Source: G963675935 sp963823895
GTDB lineage: Bacteria > Planctomycetota > Planctomycetia > Pirellulales > Thermoguttaceae
Length of the DNA stretch: 64,000 bases
Assembly (NCBI GenBank): GCA_963823895.1
Contig: CAWGNG010000025.1
Coordinates: 124,001-188,000 of the forward strand
Direction: 5' to 3'
Positions 36,081 to 45,203 of the stretch are shown one piece after another. A model generated the notes under the pieces. It did no database searches. It was not told where the DNA came from and worked only from the letters and a program-made list of their open reading frames with translations. A program made the translations under genes and the position numbers. Each line of letters begins with the position of its first letter. The first letter of the stretch is position 1.

Positions 36081-36210
36081 GCAGCCCGTTGAAAAAGTCA
36101 ATGTTGGGGTGGCAGTTGTACTGCCACCCCCGAAATCGTCGCTAAAACAGGGGTGGCAGTACAACTGCCACCCCAACAATCTCGTATAGATGACTTTTTC
36201 AATGGGCTGC
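36081..36210. repeat. 130-bp nested palindromic element (MITE-like)
   Basis: The outer arms GCAGCCCGTTGAAAAAGTCA (36081-36100) and 36191-36210 are inverted, 19 of 20 matching. Inside are inverted copies of the GGGGTGGCAGTTGTACTGCC unit (from 36104, and up to 36180). No open frame is present. It has the form of a non-autonomous mobile element. The remaining bases of the 36032-36368 gap hold no gene that I can see. Confidence 0.85.
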
Positions 36211-36368
36211 TAGGGCCGTGGCATCCGCTCAGCGCCGGCGGTATTCTATCAAGTGGCACCCAACGAGACAAGCCGGCAGCCGATTGTCCGCTCGTGCCGA
36301 CAACAGCCTGCGGTTTCGCATACAACCGCTTGCGGCTTCGCGCCGTGGTCGAATGGCCGATCCGCAGA

Positions 36369-37049
36369 CTACGCGAAATCCCCGGCCCGCTTGCGAAAAA
36401 TCCCTACGACGGCCGGCGGGTAGCTGCGCACGTCCCAGTGCTGCCGATCGGGAAGCCGGCCAACGTCAAAGCGCCCGTCCGCCTCGACCACAAAGAGACT
36501 CTCTGCCGGCGCCGCTCGAATCAGTCCGCTGAGCAGGTCGAGCATCTCTTCGCTGCGTTCGACGTAGAAATCGTATGGCGGCGAACAGAAGACGGCCCAG
36601 GGAGCGTGGTCCAGACGAAATCCCGTGGCAGCAGCACTCTGCGGTTTGTTTCGCAGCTTCCACCAGATAAACGTGTTGCCCACGGCGACTTCGGCCCGTT
36701 GGCCGAGGCCGAGCTCGGCGATGTTCTTGCGAATCAACTCGGCCGTGGGGTTGTGTTGCTCGATCAGGGTGGCACACTTCGCGCCGCGGCTGATCGCTTC
36801 CAGCGCCAGCGCCCCCGTGCCGGCGAAGAGATCGATGGCGTGTTTGCCGCGGATGTCCGGCCCGATCAGATTGAAGATCGCCTCGCGGAGGCGGTCTTTC
36901 ATCGGTCGGGTGCGCAGATCGCCGCTATAGTGCAGGTGTCGGCCGCGAAACTCGCCACCGACGATCCGCAGCGCCGCCGTGGGCCGAACGACGCCGCCCC
37001 TCGCGCCGCCTCGGCTGCGCGCACCTGATTTCTTCGGTCGCTTACCCAT
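36369..37049 (-). CDS. rsmD: 16S rRNA (guanine966-N2)-methyltransferase RsmD
   Basis: The 226-residue protein has a basic N-terminal tail, then the RsmD start RIVGGEFRGRHLHYSGDLRT, the conserved RPMKDRLREAIFNLIGP and the SAM-binding motif I (AIDLFAGTGALALEAISRGA). The catalytic motif reads CSPPYDFY, with Ser in place of the usual Asp of DPPY; SPPY is tolerated in some amino-methyltransferases. It methylates G966 of 16S rRNA during 30S assembly. A GTAGGAGGCG repeat lies 23 bases upstream of its start. Confidence 0.9.
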   Translation of the reverse strand: MGKRPKKSGARSRGGARGGVVRPTAALRIVGGEFRGRHLHYSGDLRTRPMKDRLREAIFNLIGPDIRGKHAIDLFAGTGALALEAISRGAKCATLIEQHNPTAELIRKNIAELGLGQRAEVAVGNTFIWWKLRNKPQSAAATGFRLDHAPWAVFCSPPYDFYVERSEEMLDLLSGLIRAAPAESLFVVEADGRFDVGRLPDRQHWDVRSYPPAVVGIFRKRAGDFA

Positions 37050-37071
37050 CTATGCCCCGCCGTTGTCGATT

Positions 37072-37141
37072 GTAGGAGGCGACTCCTGTCGCCGATTGTC
37101 TGAAAATGGCCACAAAATCGGCGACAGGAGTCGCCTCCTAC
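37072..37141. repeat. Palindromic repeat GTAGGAGGCG (copy 2)
   Basis: Perfect 26-base inverted arms, 37072-37097 and 37116-37141, share the sequence of the copies at 21794 and 45048. This is the best conserved copy in the window. It sits just upstream of rsmD. Confidence 0.92.
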
Positions 37142-37294
37142 AATTCCATTTTGAAAAGCCGATCGGCCCTGCACCTTCCCGCAACCCGAATTGCCGACGA
37201 CGCTCGAATATGATAGCATAAACGGGTGGTGGCGGGAAAGTGCGTCGTTGATGGAATGCCGTAGACCGCCGCTGATACCTCAAGGAATGCGAAC

Positions 37295-38452
37295 ATGCGA
37301 AATCGAATCATCTTGACATTGACGTTGTTGACCCTGTTGGCGGCCGTGCCGGTCTCGGCGGCCGACAGTACTCCGGCCCCGGCCAAGCCGGGATCGCAGG
37401 CCGAGAAGTTCCGCACGCTTCACGCGCAAATGGACGACATCCTGGCCAAACTGGCCACGCTGCAAATCGAGTACCGCACCGCCAACGAAGACAAACGCGC
37501 CGACATCCAACAGAAATACAAGGACTTGGTCGACAAGGGGCTGAAGATCGAGCCCGATCTCATCGAAGCCGCCGAGAAAGCCTATCAAGAGGCCCCGAAT
37601 GCCGACAAGGACATTGTCGATCTCTTGGTCCACTTGCTCAAGAAGCAGATCGACGCCGACGATTACGAGCCCGCCGCCAAGATCGGCAAGCTGCTGGTGG
37701 AGAACAAGTGCGACGACAAAGACGTCCTCAATCTGGCGGGCATTGCCGCCTTCGCCACCTCCGACTTCAAGACCGCCGAGAAGTATCTCAGTCTGGCCGA
37801 CAGCCAGGGCTACTACAAAACGCCGCCGAAGCAAAAAGAGGATGACAGCGTGGAGCGCGGCGAGTTCTATCTGAGAGCCATTCCCTACTACAAGAAGGCC
37901 TGGGCCAGGGAGAATATCTTCCGCGCCCGCGATGCCAAGGCGAACGACCTGCCGCACGTGCTGCTGAAAACCACCAAGGGGAACATCGATCTGGAACTAT
38001 TCGAGGATCAAGCCCCGAACACCGTGGCCAACTTCGTCAGCCTGGTGCAGAGCGGCTTCTACAAGGACGTTACGTTCCATCGCGTGCTCAAAGGGTTCAT
38101 GGCGCAGGGGGGCGATCCCAAAGGCACGGGCACGGGCGGCCCCGGCTACACCATCCCCGACGAATGTCACCTGGCGAATCACCGCGAGCATTTCCGCGGT
38201 ACGCTGAGCATGGCCAAGACCGGCCTTCCCGACAGCGGCGGCTCGCAGTTCTTCCTCTGTTTTGTGCCGACGCCGCAACTGGACGGCAAGCACACGGTGT
38301 TCGGCCGGGTCGTCAGCGGCATGGACGTGTTGGCGAAGTTGCAGCGCCGCAATCCCGACGATGCGGAGGCCCCCCGCCCCGACAAAATTCTCGAGGCCAA
38401 GGTGATCCACCCCCGCCCGCACCCCTACAAGCCGCAGAAGATGCCCGAGTGA
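37295..38452 (+). CDS. Periplasmic cyclophilin-type peptidyl-prolyl isomerase
   Basis: The 385-residue protein has a signal peptide (MRNRIILTLTLLTLLAAVPV), a helical N-terminal half to about residue 210 with TPR-like pattern (LLVENKCDDKDVLNLAGIAA), and a cyclophilin domain at about residues 225-375. The active-site segments are FHRVLKGFMAQGGDP and GGSQFFLCFVPTPQLDGKHT. These preserve the Arg, Phe and Gln of the catalytic pocket. It should accelerate proline isomerisation during folding of exported proteins. It is convergent with greA. Confidence 0.92.
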   Translation: MRNRIILTLTLLTLLAAVPVSAADSTPAPAKPGSQAEKFRTLHAQMDDILAKLATLQIEYRTANEDKRADIQQKYKDLVDKGLKIEPDLIEAAEKAYQEAPNADKDIVDLLVHLLKKQIDADDYEPAAKIGKLLVENKCDDKDVLNLAGIAAFATSDFKTAEKYLSLADSQGYYKTPPKQKEDDSVERGEFYLRAIPYYKKAWARENIFRARDAKANDLPHVLLKTTKGNIDLELFEDQAPNTVANFVSLVQSGFYKDVTFHRVLKGFMAQGGDPKGTGTGGPGYTIPDECHLANHREHFRGTLSMAKTGLPDSGGSQFFLCFVPTPQLDGKHTVFGRVVSGMDVLAKLQRRNPDDAEAPRPDKILEAKVIHPRPHPYKPQKMPE

Positions 38453-38459
38453 ACGCGCA

Positions 38460-38938
38460 TCAGCCTTCAGACCGGATTTCGAGAATCTCGAACTTCAGCG
38501 TCCCCTGCGGCACCGCAATCTCTGTGCGGTCGCCGACTTTCTTGCCCACCAAACCTTGGGCCAAAGGGCTGGTGATGAGAATCTTGCCGCTGTCGTAGTC
38601 CTCCTCGCCCGCGCCGACCAAAGTGAACTCTTCCTCGTCGTCGAAGGCGAGGTCCTTCACGCGGACCGTCGAGCCGAAGGCGACTTCCCCCTTCGGCATT
38701 TGCGAGGCGTCCATCAGCACGGCCCGCGAGAGTTTGTCGCGCAAGACGTTGATCCGCGCCTCCATCAGCGCAGGCTCTCCTGGGCGCCGGTGTACTCGGC
38801 GTTCTCGGTCAGATCGCCTTCCGCCCGGGCGCTGGCCAGCCGCTCGAGGATTTTGGGCAACTCGACCGTATGGAGTTGGTCGAGGTCGGCCTTGATCTTG
38901 TCGTAGCCCGCGCGGGTCATCGGGACGCGATCGGACAT
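38460..38938 (-). CDS. greA: Transcript cleavage factor GreA, one-base frameshift near 38770
   Basis: Residues 1-57 (MSDRVPMTRAGYDKIKADLD, then GDLTENAEYTGAQESL) form the N-terminal coiled coil with the acidic tip, in one frame. The rest (LMEARINVLRDKLSRAVLMD, then GSTVRVKDLAFDDEEEFTLV and PLAQGLVGKKVGD) continues in another. One missing base at about 38764-38776 explains the break, giving a normal length of about 159 residues. GreA rescues arrested RNA polymerase. Loss would be unusual, so a sequence error is likely. Confidence 0.88.
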
Positions 38939-39016
38939 AGCAGAATACCCAATACCAAAAGCAGACCCCCACATATAGCGGGGGTCTTGTCTTCTCTCGG
39001 CTTGTACCGAAAACAG

Positions 39017-39089
39017 TGGAGCGGAGGAGGGTCGAACTCCCGACCTCTGCATTGCGAACGCAGCGCTCTCCCAACTGAGCTACCGCCCC
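39017..39089 (-). tRNA. tRNA-Ala (anticodon CGC)
   Basis: The minus strand folds as a complete 73-base cloverleaf. The acceptor stem GGGGCGG pairs with CCGCTCC and has the G3:U70 pair that identifies alanine tRNAs. The anticodon stem CTGCG/TGCAG holds the loop TTCGCAA, giving anticodon CGC. The T-arm TTCGA is present and A73 is the discriminator. The CCA end is not encoded. It lies upstream of greA on the same strand. Confidence 0.97.
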
Positions 39090-39296
39090 GGATCGTTCTA
39101 AGTCTTTATCTTGTAACGGCTTGTCAGCTACCTCTCTGTGTGCCCGGTGTACTGGGCGACCTCTTCGCGGCGAGCCGCGAGCGGACGTTCCCAATCTTAC
39201 ACTGGGAAGTGGGCCTCTGCAACCGGTGCATGATCGCCGCTGCGGCCGGATTTCCTGGGAACGACGCCGCCCGGCGGAAGCTGGAGCCGGCGAGCA

Positions 39297-39844
39297 TCAA
39301 CCACCACGCCCCATCCACTCGATCGCATTCAGCAGAAGCCGCGTGAAATCCCAGCGGCCGAACGCTCCCGCATCACCCAACAACGTGTAGAATGCCCGTC
39401 GGCCACCCTCTTGTACCCAAGCTATCGGAAGCACTGTACCGGCCCATTCTGTAACGAGCAACGGGACCACATCGGGGCGAAGACGGGACGAATCGGCGGG
39501 CTGCGCAGGCCAACAAACGGGCCGATCCCCTTGACCACCGGATGCCACCGGGCGGCAGCAGGCACCTCGATCTCTATCTGAAAGCCTTCGTCCTCTTCAA
39601 CGCCATCTTCCCCGGCCAGTTCGGCGTCAATGTCCGACCAGCGGCCGATGATCTGCAAACCCCGGCCAAACACGACCGCGCAGTCCGCCTCGGCAAGACC
39701 CTCCTCTTCGAATCTCGCCAAATCCATGCGGTTGCATTGGATGCCGTCCCTTCCTCGTAGCGTTCCCTCGAACGCCGCCATCGCCGCAGCACTTAGCTTG
39801 TAGTCCCTGCGCGACACGAGCAAGACGCGAATCGGGGCGTCCAT
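39297..39844 (-). CDS. Short ThuA-like protein, one-base frameshift near 39513
   Basis: The first part (MDAPIRVLLVSRRDYKLSAA to HPVVKGIGPFV) and the last part (DVVPLLVTEWAGTVLPIAWV, then GGRRAFYTLLGD and RLLLNAIEW) together follow the ThuA/trehalose-utilisation flavodoxin-like fold, here about 180 residues instead of 220-260. A missing T at about 39509-39517 restores one frame. The catalytic role of ThuA-like domains in planctomycetes is unknown. It lies next to an ISKra4 element. Confidence 0.6.
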
Positions 39845-40169
39845 CGGCTTGCCGGCCGACGGGCATTCGGCGGGGCGGTAGCGGCGAAACGACGAAGCAA
39901 CGCCCGAAACCCCCACGCTGCGATGGGCGGGGTGTATATGCAAGATTCGTCGAACTTGAGAAAAACTGGCCATCGCCTCCCATTATCTCGCTCGCACCTC
40001 ACCGTGTCCATCTTCTAACGGCGTTCGCCGGCCATCTCGGGAAAAAGTCGGTCGTTCTGTGCCGGCTGCGAAGAGTTTGCCGATACACGTCGAAGCGGCG
40101 GCAATCCGCCCGAAAAAGCTCTTCAGGTTTCTGCCACTTTCATCCAACGTTGCTTCGCAAGCGATCTCA
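39845..40169. other. Intergenic, no gene seen
   Basis: The 325 bases between the ThuA-like gene and the insertion element carry only short frames without domains. The base composition is like the surroundings. Confidence 0.5.
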
Positions 40170-40178
40170 CACCCTGCC

Positions 40179-41870
40179 GGGTGCAAAGCAGCTTCCGGCC
40201 TCGGCTCAGGCGGCCGAGGTGACGGTGGAGCGGCGGACATAGGCACACCCCGGCCGAGTGCGAAGGTAGCGCCCGAGACGGTCGTCGTCGCATAGAGTAG
40301 CGGCCCGGACTTGGAGTATCGCTTCCGCCCCCTCTGGGTCGTTCCAAAACATCTCCGTCCCCTTCACCCGGTAGTTCACCTCTTTGACCAGCGACTCCAT
40401 CAAGGCCGACGTTACCGGCAACCCAAGGCGTCGATAATGCGGATAGTCCATGCGACCGCGGTTGTTCCGCAGATAACGTGCGGCATCGACGATCGGTTTA
40501 CGCGGATCGTTCTCGTCCAGCTTGGCCGTGTCGTCAAGACCGTGCGGAGCCAACCAACGCTTCAGTTCGTCCATCGCCTCCATCGCCCGACCTTGCCAAC
40601 ATGCGCGGGCCATGCGCAGATAGCACGACCACGCAACGGAGAAATCCGGGTGCATCGCCAGTGCCGCAGCGTACAGATAACTCAGCGCGTGGATGAAATC
40701 AAGGATGGGCACAAAGTTTGGAAAGTAGTGCTTCCACACAGACCAATTCCAGGGAAGACCGTCTCCCACAAAGGCACGCGCAGTGCCTGCGGAAAACGAC
40801 GACAGTCGGCCTCCCGCTTCATCTGTTGCCCGAAGACGCTGGCCTCTGCCATGCTCGAAAGACACGTGCGCACCAGACGCTGGGGACGCCAAGCCTTCTC
40901 GCCAGGCGGCGCGGCAGATACCGCCGAAATCGCTGGCGGAGCCTCTTTTTCCGCTAATTTCGCCACTCGCTTGGGATCGGTGAACGCACGCGGAAGTTCC
41001 GGTTCGGGGTCTTCCGCAAACGTCTGGTGCGTCATTCGCAGCAAATTGGCGTTCTTGGTCTCGCGCCAAGCCTCGCCATGAACGCCGCGACCTTGGCCCG
41101 GTTTCCGTGTGCGAATTCGTCCGCCGTCAGCTTCCACGACGGCCAACTCGGGTGGATTCTCGGGGGCTTGGACCAGTTCGGGCGCATCCCCTTCATCTCG
41201 CAACTCCGCCAGTTCCATCCCCACTTGGTGCGTTACACGCTGCACCGTGCTCGCTGAGACCTCGTTACCACCGACGTGCTTCAGCACCAGCGACGCGCGT
41301 TGGCTCGATCGCGTCTCGGCCGAGGCATACACGATCCTCTGCGTCATCGCCGGCGTTAGTTCCCGACTGTCCAATCCCATCGCTGCCCGCAGAGGGAAAA
41401 AAATCCCGCCGACAGCGGGTACAAGTCCCTTTCCATTCCAAGATGGGGACCGCACCGTCGGTCGAGAGAATCGTACGGGCCACCAACTCCAGCGAACAAA
41501 CTTCGCCACAGGTCGGACAGGCGGCGCTGTCGGGACTTTCCGCCGTCATCTCCCGCGCGGCCCATTCCTGAAAGCAACAACTCCAACGGGTCGCCAACCG
41601 ATGGGAAGCCGCCTCGATTTGACTGAAATGGAGCGGGGTCTTCCGGTCCCAGCCCGCCAAAATGGTCTCGATGATCGCATCCTTCGCCTCAAGCAAAACC
41701 CGCTCGAATTTCCGCTGTAAATGCTGCGAAATGCCGTCCATGACAGATCCTCCACGATCCAAAGTGACTTCCTATCCTGCGACAAATTGCCATCTTAACC
41801 GAAAAACGCCAGATTCTCCTATTGACGTTTGCTTGAGCCACGTTGGGACACCGGAAGCTGCTTTGCACCC
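40179..41870 (-). mobile_element. ISKra4-family insertion sequence with 20-bp inverted repeats and 9-bp target duplication
   Basis: The ends carry perfect 20-base terminal inverted repeats, GGGTGCAAAGCAGCTTCCGG at 40179-40198 and its complement at 41851-41870. Directly outside, CACCCTGCC occurs at both 40170-40178 and 41871-41879 as a 9-base target duplication. The GGG terminus and the encoded transposase agree with the ISKra4 family. The 1692-base element is structurally complete, but its transposase reading frame is broken twice. The exact ends and duplication suggest a fairly recent insertion. Confidence 0.93.
40206..41741 (-). pseudogene. ISKra4-family transposase with two frameshifts
   Basis: The N-terminal frame (MDGISQHLQRKFERVLLEAK to the zinc-ribbon-like CTRCRRDFFP) changes in a T7/A7 run at 41397-41403. 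The next frame covers AAMGLDSRELTPAMTQRIVY, VVEADGGRIRTRKPGQGRGV and EAWRETKNANLLRM. A second shift at about 40774-40782 leads to FVGDGLPWNWSVWKHYFPNF and the C-terminus. The catalytic acidic residues (EADGGR, GDG, the later aspartate in VPILDFIHAL) are present across frames. Corrected, the protein would have about 510 residues. It may be inactive, or the breaks may be sequence errors. Confidence 0.88.
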
Positions 41871-41968
41871 CACCCTGCCTGCGCGGGGGGAAATGCCGTT
41901 TACACAAACGGCCGAATCCGCTATCGTTCCCCAATCTTCCATCACTCGACTTCAGGCGACACCCAGGC

Positions 41969-42826
41969 ATGGATGCAACTGGCGCGATGACAACGCATGA
42001 CGAGCCGACGCAGGAGGGACCAACGGGGCGATCGCTGACGGTGGCCCCGGCTGACCACGATCTGACGGTCATCATCCCCGCTTACAACGAGGGAAAACGC
42101 CTCCCTTGGACGCTGGGTGAATTGACCAAGTTCCTCGACGCTTGGGGCGTCGACTATCGCGTATTGGTCGCCGACAACGGCAGCACCGACTGCACGGCCG
42201 CGCTCACCCAGAAATTGGGGCCGCGATTTTCCACGCTGCGCATCGTTCCGCAGGGCGGGAAGGGACGCGCCATCCGCATCGCCATGCTTCGCGCCACCGG
42301 CCGCGTGCTGGCCTTCACCGACGCCGATCTCCCCTTCCAACTCTCGGCCATGCAACAGGGCTACGAGTGGATCCGCGGCGGCCAGACCGACGTGGTCTTC
42401 GGCGCCCGCGACATCGCAGGGGCGGAGAACCTCGCCCATCGCCGGTTGGCCCGCCGCTTGGCCACCTTCACCTTCCGCGCGATCGTCAGCCGCATGGTCT
42501 CGCGCGAAGTCACCGACACCCAGTGCGGGCTGAAACTGTTCCGCCGCCAGGCCGCGATCGAGATTTTCGCCCGCACGAGCATCGACGGATTCGCCTTTGA
42601 CGCCGAAGTGGTGATGCTGACGCATCGGCTCGGCCTGCCCTTCCGCCGCGTGCCGGTCACCTTGGTCAACGAGTTCGCCTCGACCCTTTCGCTGCGCCGC
42701 AACGCGTTGCCGATGCTCTGGGACGTGATGCGTGTCTGGTTGCGCGAGCGAACCGGCAAGGGCGTTCCGGCCCCGCATTTCGCCTACGCCGCGGCAAGTG
42801 AAGAATCCGAACGACGGGCAGCGTAA
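41969..42826 (+). CDS. GT2 glycosyltransferase, dolichyl-phosphate glucosyltransferase-like
   Basis: The protein has 285 residues from the ATG at 41969 (279 from 41987). Family 2 signatures are clear: LTVIIPAYNEGKRLPWTLGE, VLVADNGSTDCTAAL, GGKGRAIRIAMLRATGRVLA and the metal-binding FTDADLPF. The closest known pattern is that of dolichyl- or polyprenyl-phosphate sugar transferases, which load a lipid carrier from a nucleotide sugar. No membrane helix is obvious. It starts 99 bases after the ISKra4 element and begins a group of sugar-related genes. Confidence 0.85.
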   Translation: MDATGAMTTHDEPTQEGPTGRSLTVAPADHDLTVIIPAYNEGKRLPWTLGELTKFLDAWGVDYRVLVADNGSTDCTAALTQKLGPRFSTLRIVPQGGKGRAIRIAMLRATGRVLAFTDADLPFQLSAMQQGYEWIRGGQTDVVFGARDIAGAENLAHRRLARRLATFTFRAIVSRMVSREVTDTQCGLKLFRRQAAIEIFARTSIDGFAFDAEVVMLTHRLGLPFRRVPVTLVNEFASTLSLRRNALPMLWDVMRVWLRERTGKGVPAPHFAYAAASEESERRAA

Positions 42827-42840
42827 GCCTCGATCACCCT

Positions 42841-42938
42841 CGTTCCCACGCTCCGCGTGGGAACGCCGCGTCCTGGGACGCTTCGCGATTCCGATACGCC
42901 AACGAACGTGCGGGTTCCCACGCGGAGCATGGGAACCA
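42841..42938. repeat. Two CGTTCCCACG-type palindromes
   Basis: A copy of the palindrome at 24097 lies at 42841-42865, and an inverted variant (GGTTCCCACGCGGAGCATGG) at about 42911-42938. They fill the gap between the glycosyltransferase and the ChbG-like gene. Confidence 0.75.
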
Positions 42939-42959
42939 GAGGGCACCAAGTGATTCGCT

Positions 42960-43904
42960 ATGTCTTTATGCCTTGCACTCCATGCCGACAACTTCGGAAT
43001 GAACCAGGCCGTTAGCGACGGAATTCTACACGGGTTCCGCCAGGGACTATCGACCAGCACTTCGTTGCTTTCCAATGCCCCCGACGCCGCCCGCGCACTG
43101 TCGCACTGGAAAGAACTGCTCGTGGAACGGGCCGCCGGCCGGCTGCCGTCAAGCGACGTTCGCCGCCGGCTTGGCGATCCCGATGTCCCCTTCGATCTCG
43201 GCGTTCATCTGAATCTGACCCAAGGGCGGCCGCTGGACGATCGCTATCCCGCCGAGTTGCTCGACGCGGAGGGCCGTTTTCCCGGCGTTTTTTCGCTGTT
43301 TGCACGTCTTCGCCGCTCCGGCGGCAAGTGGCGCGAGGCGATTCGCGGCGAGTGGCGGCGGCAGATCGAGTTCCTCTGCGACCACGGCCTGCGGCCGACG
43401 CATCTGAACGGTCATCAGTATGTCGAGATGCTTCCCGCCACGGCCGAACTCGTTCCGGAACTGATGACGCATTTCGGCATCAAGTCGGTTCGCATCGCCT
43501 GGGAGCCGGCACTGCTGCGAAACATCGCGCTTCACGGATTCCGAATCGCCAAGTGGCCGCTGGCCCGCGTCAAGCACGTCTTTGCCACGAGATTCCGAAC
43601 GCTGATCGATGCGCGGCGAATCGCCCATCCGGATGCGTTCTTCGGCACTGCCCATGCAGGCGGCGTCGATCTGAAATTGTTGCAGTTGTTCCTGGCGAGC
43701 GGCCGATGCTACAAGTCGATCGAAATCGGCCTTCATCCGGGCCATTCGGCCGAAGAGCCTTCGGCGGAAGACCAATCGAACGGTTGGCGCGACCCGCTGG
43801 CGCTCTCCCGCCCCAGGGAATTGCAGATGCTCGTCTCCGCCGATCTGCCGCGATGTCTCGAATCCCACTCGCGGCGTCTCTCGCGCTTTCAACTCCTGCA
43901 ATAG
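42960..43904 (+). CDS. ChbG/YdjC-like carbohydrate deacetylase
   Basis: The 314-residue protein has the family motifs CLALHADNFGMNQAVSDGIL at the N-terminus, FDLGVHLNLTQG near residue 80 and RPTHLNGHQYVEMLP near residue 143, which supply the metal-binding histidines. The usual ADDFG is ADNFG here, so one of the two N-terminal acidic residues is Asn. This could affect metal binding or be compensated. The family removes acetyl groups from N-acetylated sugars. With the GT2 gene upstream it may tailor a surface glycan. Confidence 0.83.
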   Translation: MSLCLALHADNFGMNQAVSDGILHGFRQGLSTSTSLLSNAPDAARALSHWKELLVERAAGRLPSSDVRRRLGDPDVPFDLGVHLNLTQGRPLDDRYPAELLDAEGRFPGVFSLFARLRRSGGKWREAIRGEWRRQIEFLCDHGLRPTHLNGHQYVEMLPATAELVPELMTHFGIKSVRIAWEPALLRNIALHGFRIAKWPLARVKHVFATRFRTLIDARRIAHPDAFFGTAHAGGVDLKLLQLFLASGRCYKSIEIGLHPGHSAEEPSAEDQSNGWRDPLALSRPRELQMLVSADLPRCLESHSRRLSRFQLLQ

Positions 43905-43943
43905 CCGCTCGCGGCTTCGCAAGAAGATCGACTCGCGACATCC

Positions 43944-44156
43944 TCAAAACGCCCCGGCCATCGCCAAATAGATGAGCCCGAGAGCGGCCGCCGTCAGCAA
44001 GCCACAAACCACCCATGCTCTCCACAACCGGGCCGGGGCGACCTTGCTCGACCGTTCCGTCTCCGCCGGCCAAAGCGCGGCCGTCAGCAGATGACGAGCC
44101 CGCTCCACCACGGGCGAGCGCGTCGGCTTCTTCGGCGTTCGGACGGGGGCGATCAT
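43944..44156 (-). CDS. Small single-pass membrane protein
   Basis: The 70-residue protein starts MIAPVRTPKKPTRSPVVERA and ends with one membrane helix (WVVCGLLTAAALGLIYLAMA). No family is recognised. The start at 44156 was chosen because an upstream extension would run through a palindromic repeat. It lies between the ChbG-like gene and the nucleotidyltransferase. Confidence 0.5.
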   Translation of the reverse strand: MIAPVRTPKKPTRSPVVERARHLLTAALWPAETERSSKVAPARLWRAWVVCGLLTAAALGLIYLAMAGAF

Positions 44157-44158
44157 CG

Positions 44159-44216
44159 TTGTGGTGCAGGCGTCTCGCCTGCCCTCGAAAACGCAGGCGA
44201 GACGCCTGCACCACAA
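44159..44216. repeat. TTGTGGTGCAGGCGTCTCGC palindromic repeat
   Basis: Perfect 23-base inverted arms (44159-44181 and 44194-44216) form a hairpin just upstream of the small membrane protein gene. A degenerate copy of the GTTGGGGCG repeat family follows at 44228-44256. Confidence 0.9.
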
Positions 44217-44278
44217 TAGACTCTTTGTTGGGGCGATAGTTGCCCTGCCGCCCTAACGAGACGCTCTTAAAACCGTTT

Positions 44279-45028
44279 CTATGCGTGTGCGTACACGCGA
44301 TTCAACGCCGCCATCCGGCTTCGCAACGCCGGTTGGTGGTCGAGAAGACTGGCGATCCGCTGCCAATCCAATAGTTCCGGCCCCAATGCCTCGTAAATCG
44401 CCAAAGCGTGCTCCCAGTCCTCCTCGATATCCACCGTCAATCGCACGTCCTCGCGGTCGATCTCCGTCGGCGCCGGCGTCAGCCGAATGTTGAACTGCTC
44501 GGGGTGCGAATAGAGATAACGCGTAACGTGCGCGCGATCGAGCTCGTCGCGGGCAAGGCGATTCGCCCGCCGCAGCGCGCTGGTGCGAAACCACTCGGCA
44601 TACACGCTTGCCGGCGAAAGGATCGCCGGCCGGCCGTCGCGCGAGCAATATCCGACGTAGTCGCAGTTCGGATGCGACTCGGCCGTAGTGACCAGGCGAT
44701 CGATCAACGCCGGGTCGACGAAGAAGTTGTCGCCCCGCACCCGCACCACACCCTCCGCCGGATACTCTTCGAGCGACTTGGTAAATCGATCGAGCGCGTC
44801 CCTCCCTTCGCCGTCGAACACCGGCACGTCGCTAGGAACCAGGCGGTGTACGCGCCCCGCTTCGTCCGGCTCGCAATCGGCGACAATCACGCCGTCGAGC
44901 CGCATGGCGTCGGTCACCCGGCGGACGACCCATTCCAAGAGCGATCGGCCGCCAATCCTCCGCATCGCATTCGCCCGGAATCGCGGCAGCCGCGAATAGA
45001 CCTGGACGACCCCCAAGTTTCTGAGCAT
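44279..45028 (-). CDS. SpsF/NeuA-like cytidylyltransferase family protein
   Basis: The 249-residue protein has a nucleotidyltransferase fold: GVVQVYSRLPRFRANAMRRI replaces the usual glycine-rich RxxSxRLPxK loop, then GGRSLLEWVVRRVTDA, VRVRGDNFFVDPALID with the metal-binding aspartate, and RLTVDIEEDWEHALAIYEAL. This is the pattern of SpsF and acylneuraminate cytidylyltransferase relatives, which activate sugars for surface polysaccharides. The altered N-terminal loop makes substrate prediction unsafe. It belongs to the sugar-related group, with the HAD phosphatase downstream. Confidence 0.75.
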   Translation of the reverse strand: MLRNLGVVQVYSRLPRFRANAMRRIGGRSLLEWVVRRVTDAMRLDGVIVADCEPDEAGRVHRLVPSDVPVFDGEGRDALDRFTKSLEEYPAEGVVRVRGDNFFVDPALIDRLVTTAESHPNCDYVGYCSRDGRPAILSPASVYAEWFRTSALRRANRLARDELDRAHVTRYLYSHPEQFNIRLTPAPTEIDREDVRLTVDIEEDWEHALAIYEALGPELLDWQRIASLLDHQPALRSRMAALNRVYAHA

Positions 45029-45047
45029 TTCCTTTCCCTCCCCGCAT

Positions 45048-45116
45048 GTAGGAGGCGGCTCCGGTCGCCGATCGCGCGAGGTTACCGTAAAATCGGCGGT
45101 AGGAGTCGTCTCCTAC
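45048..45116. repeat. Palindromic repeat GTAGGAGGCG (copy 3)
   Basis: Arms 45048-45072 and 45092-45116 are inverted with several mismatches. This is the most diverged of the three copies. It lies between two minus-strand genes. Confidence 0.85.
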
Positions 45117-45203
45117 AGTCCAGTGGGCCCTGCTTGCGGAAGCCGCGCCTACTGTCCAGCAACTCTACCAGGAATGAGGGAAATCGGTCAATAGGACGAA
45201 ACC

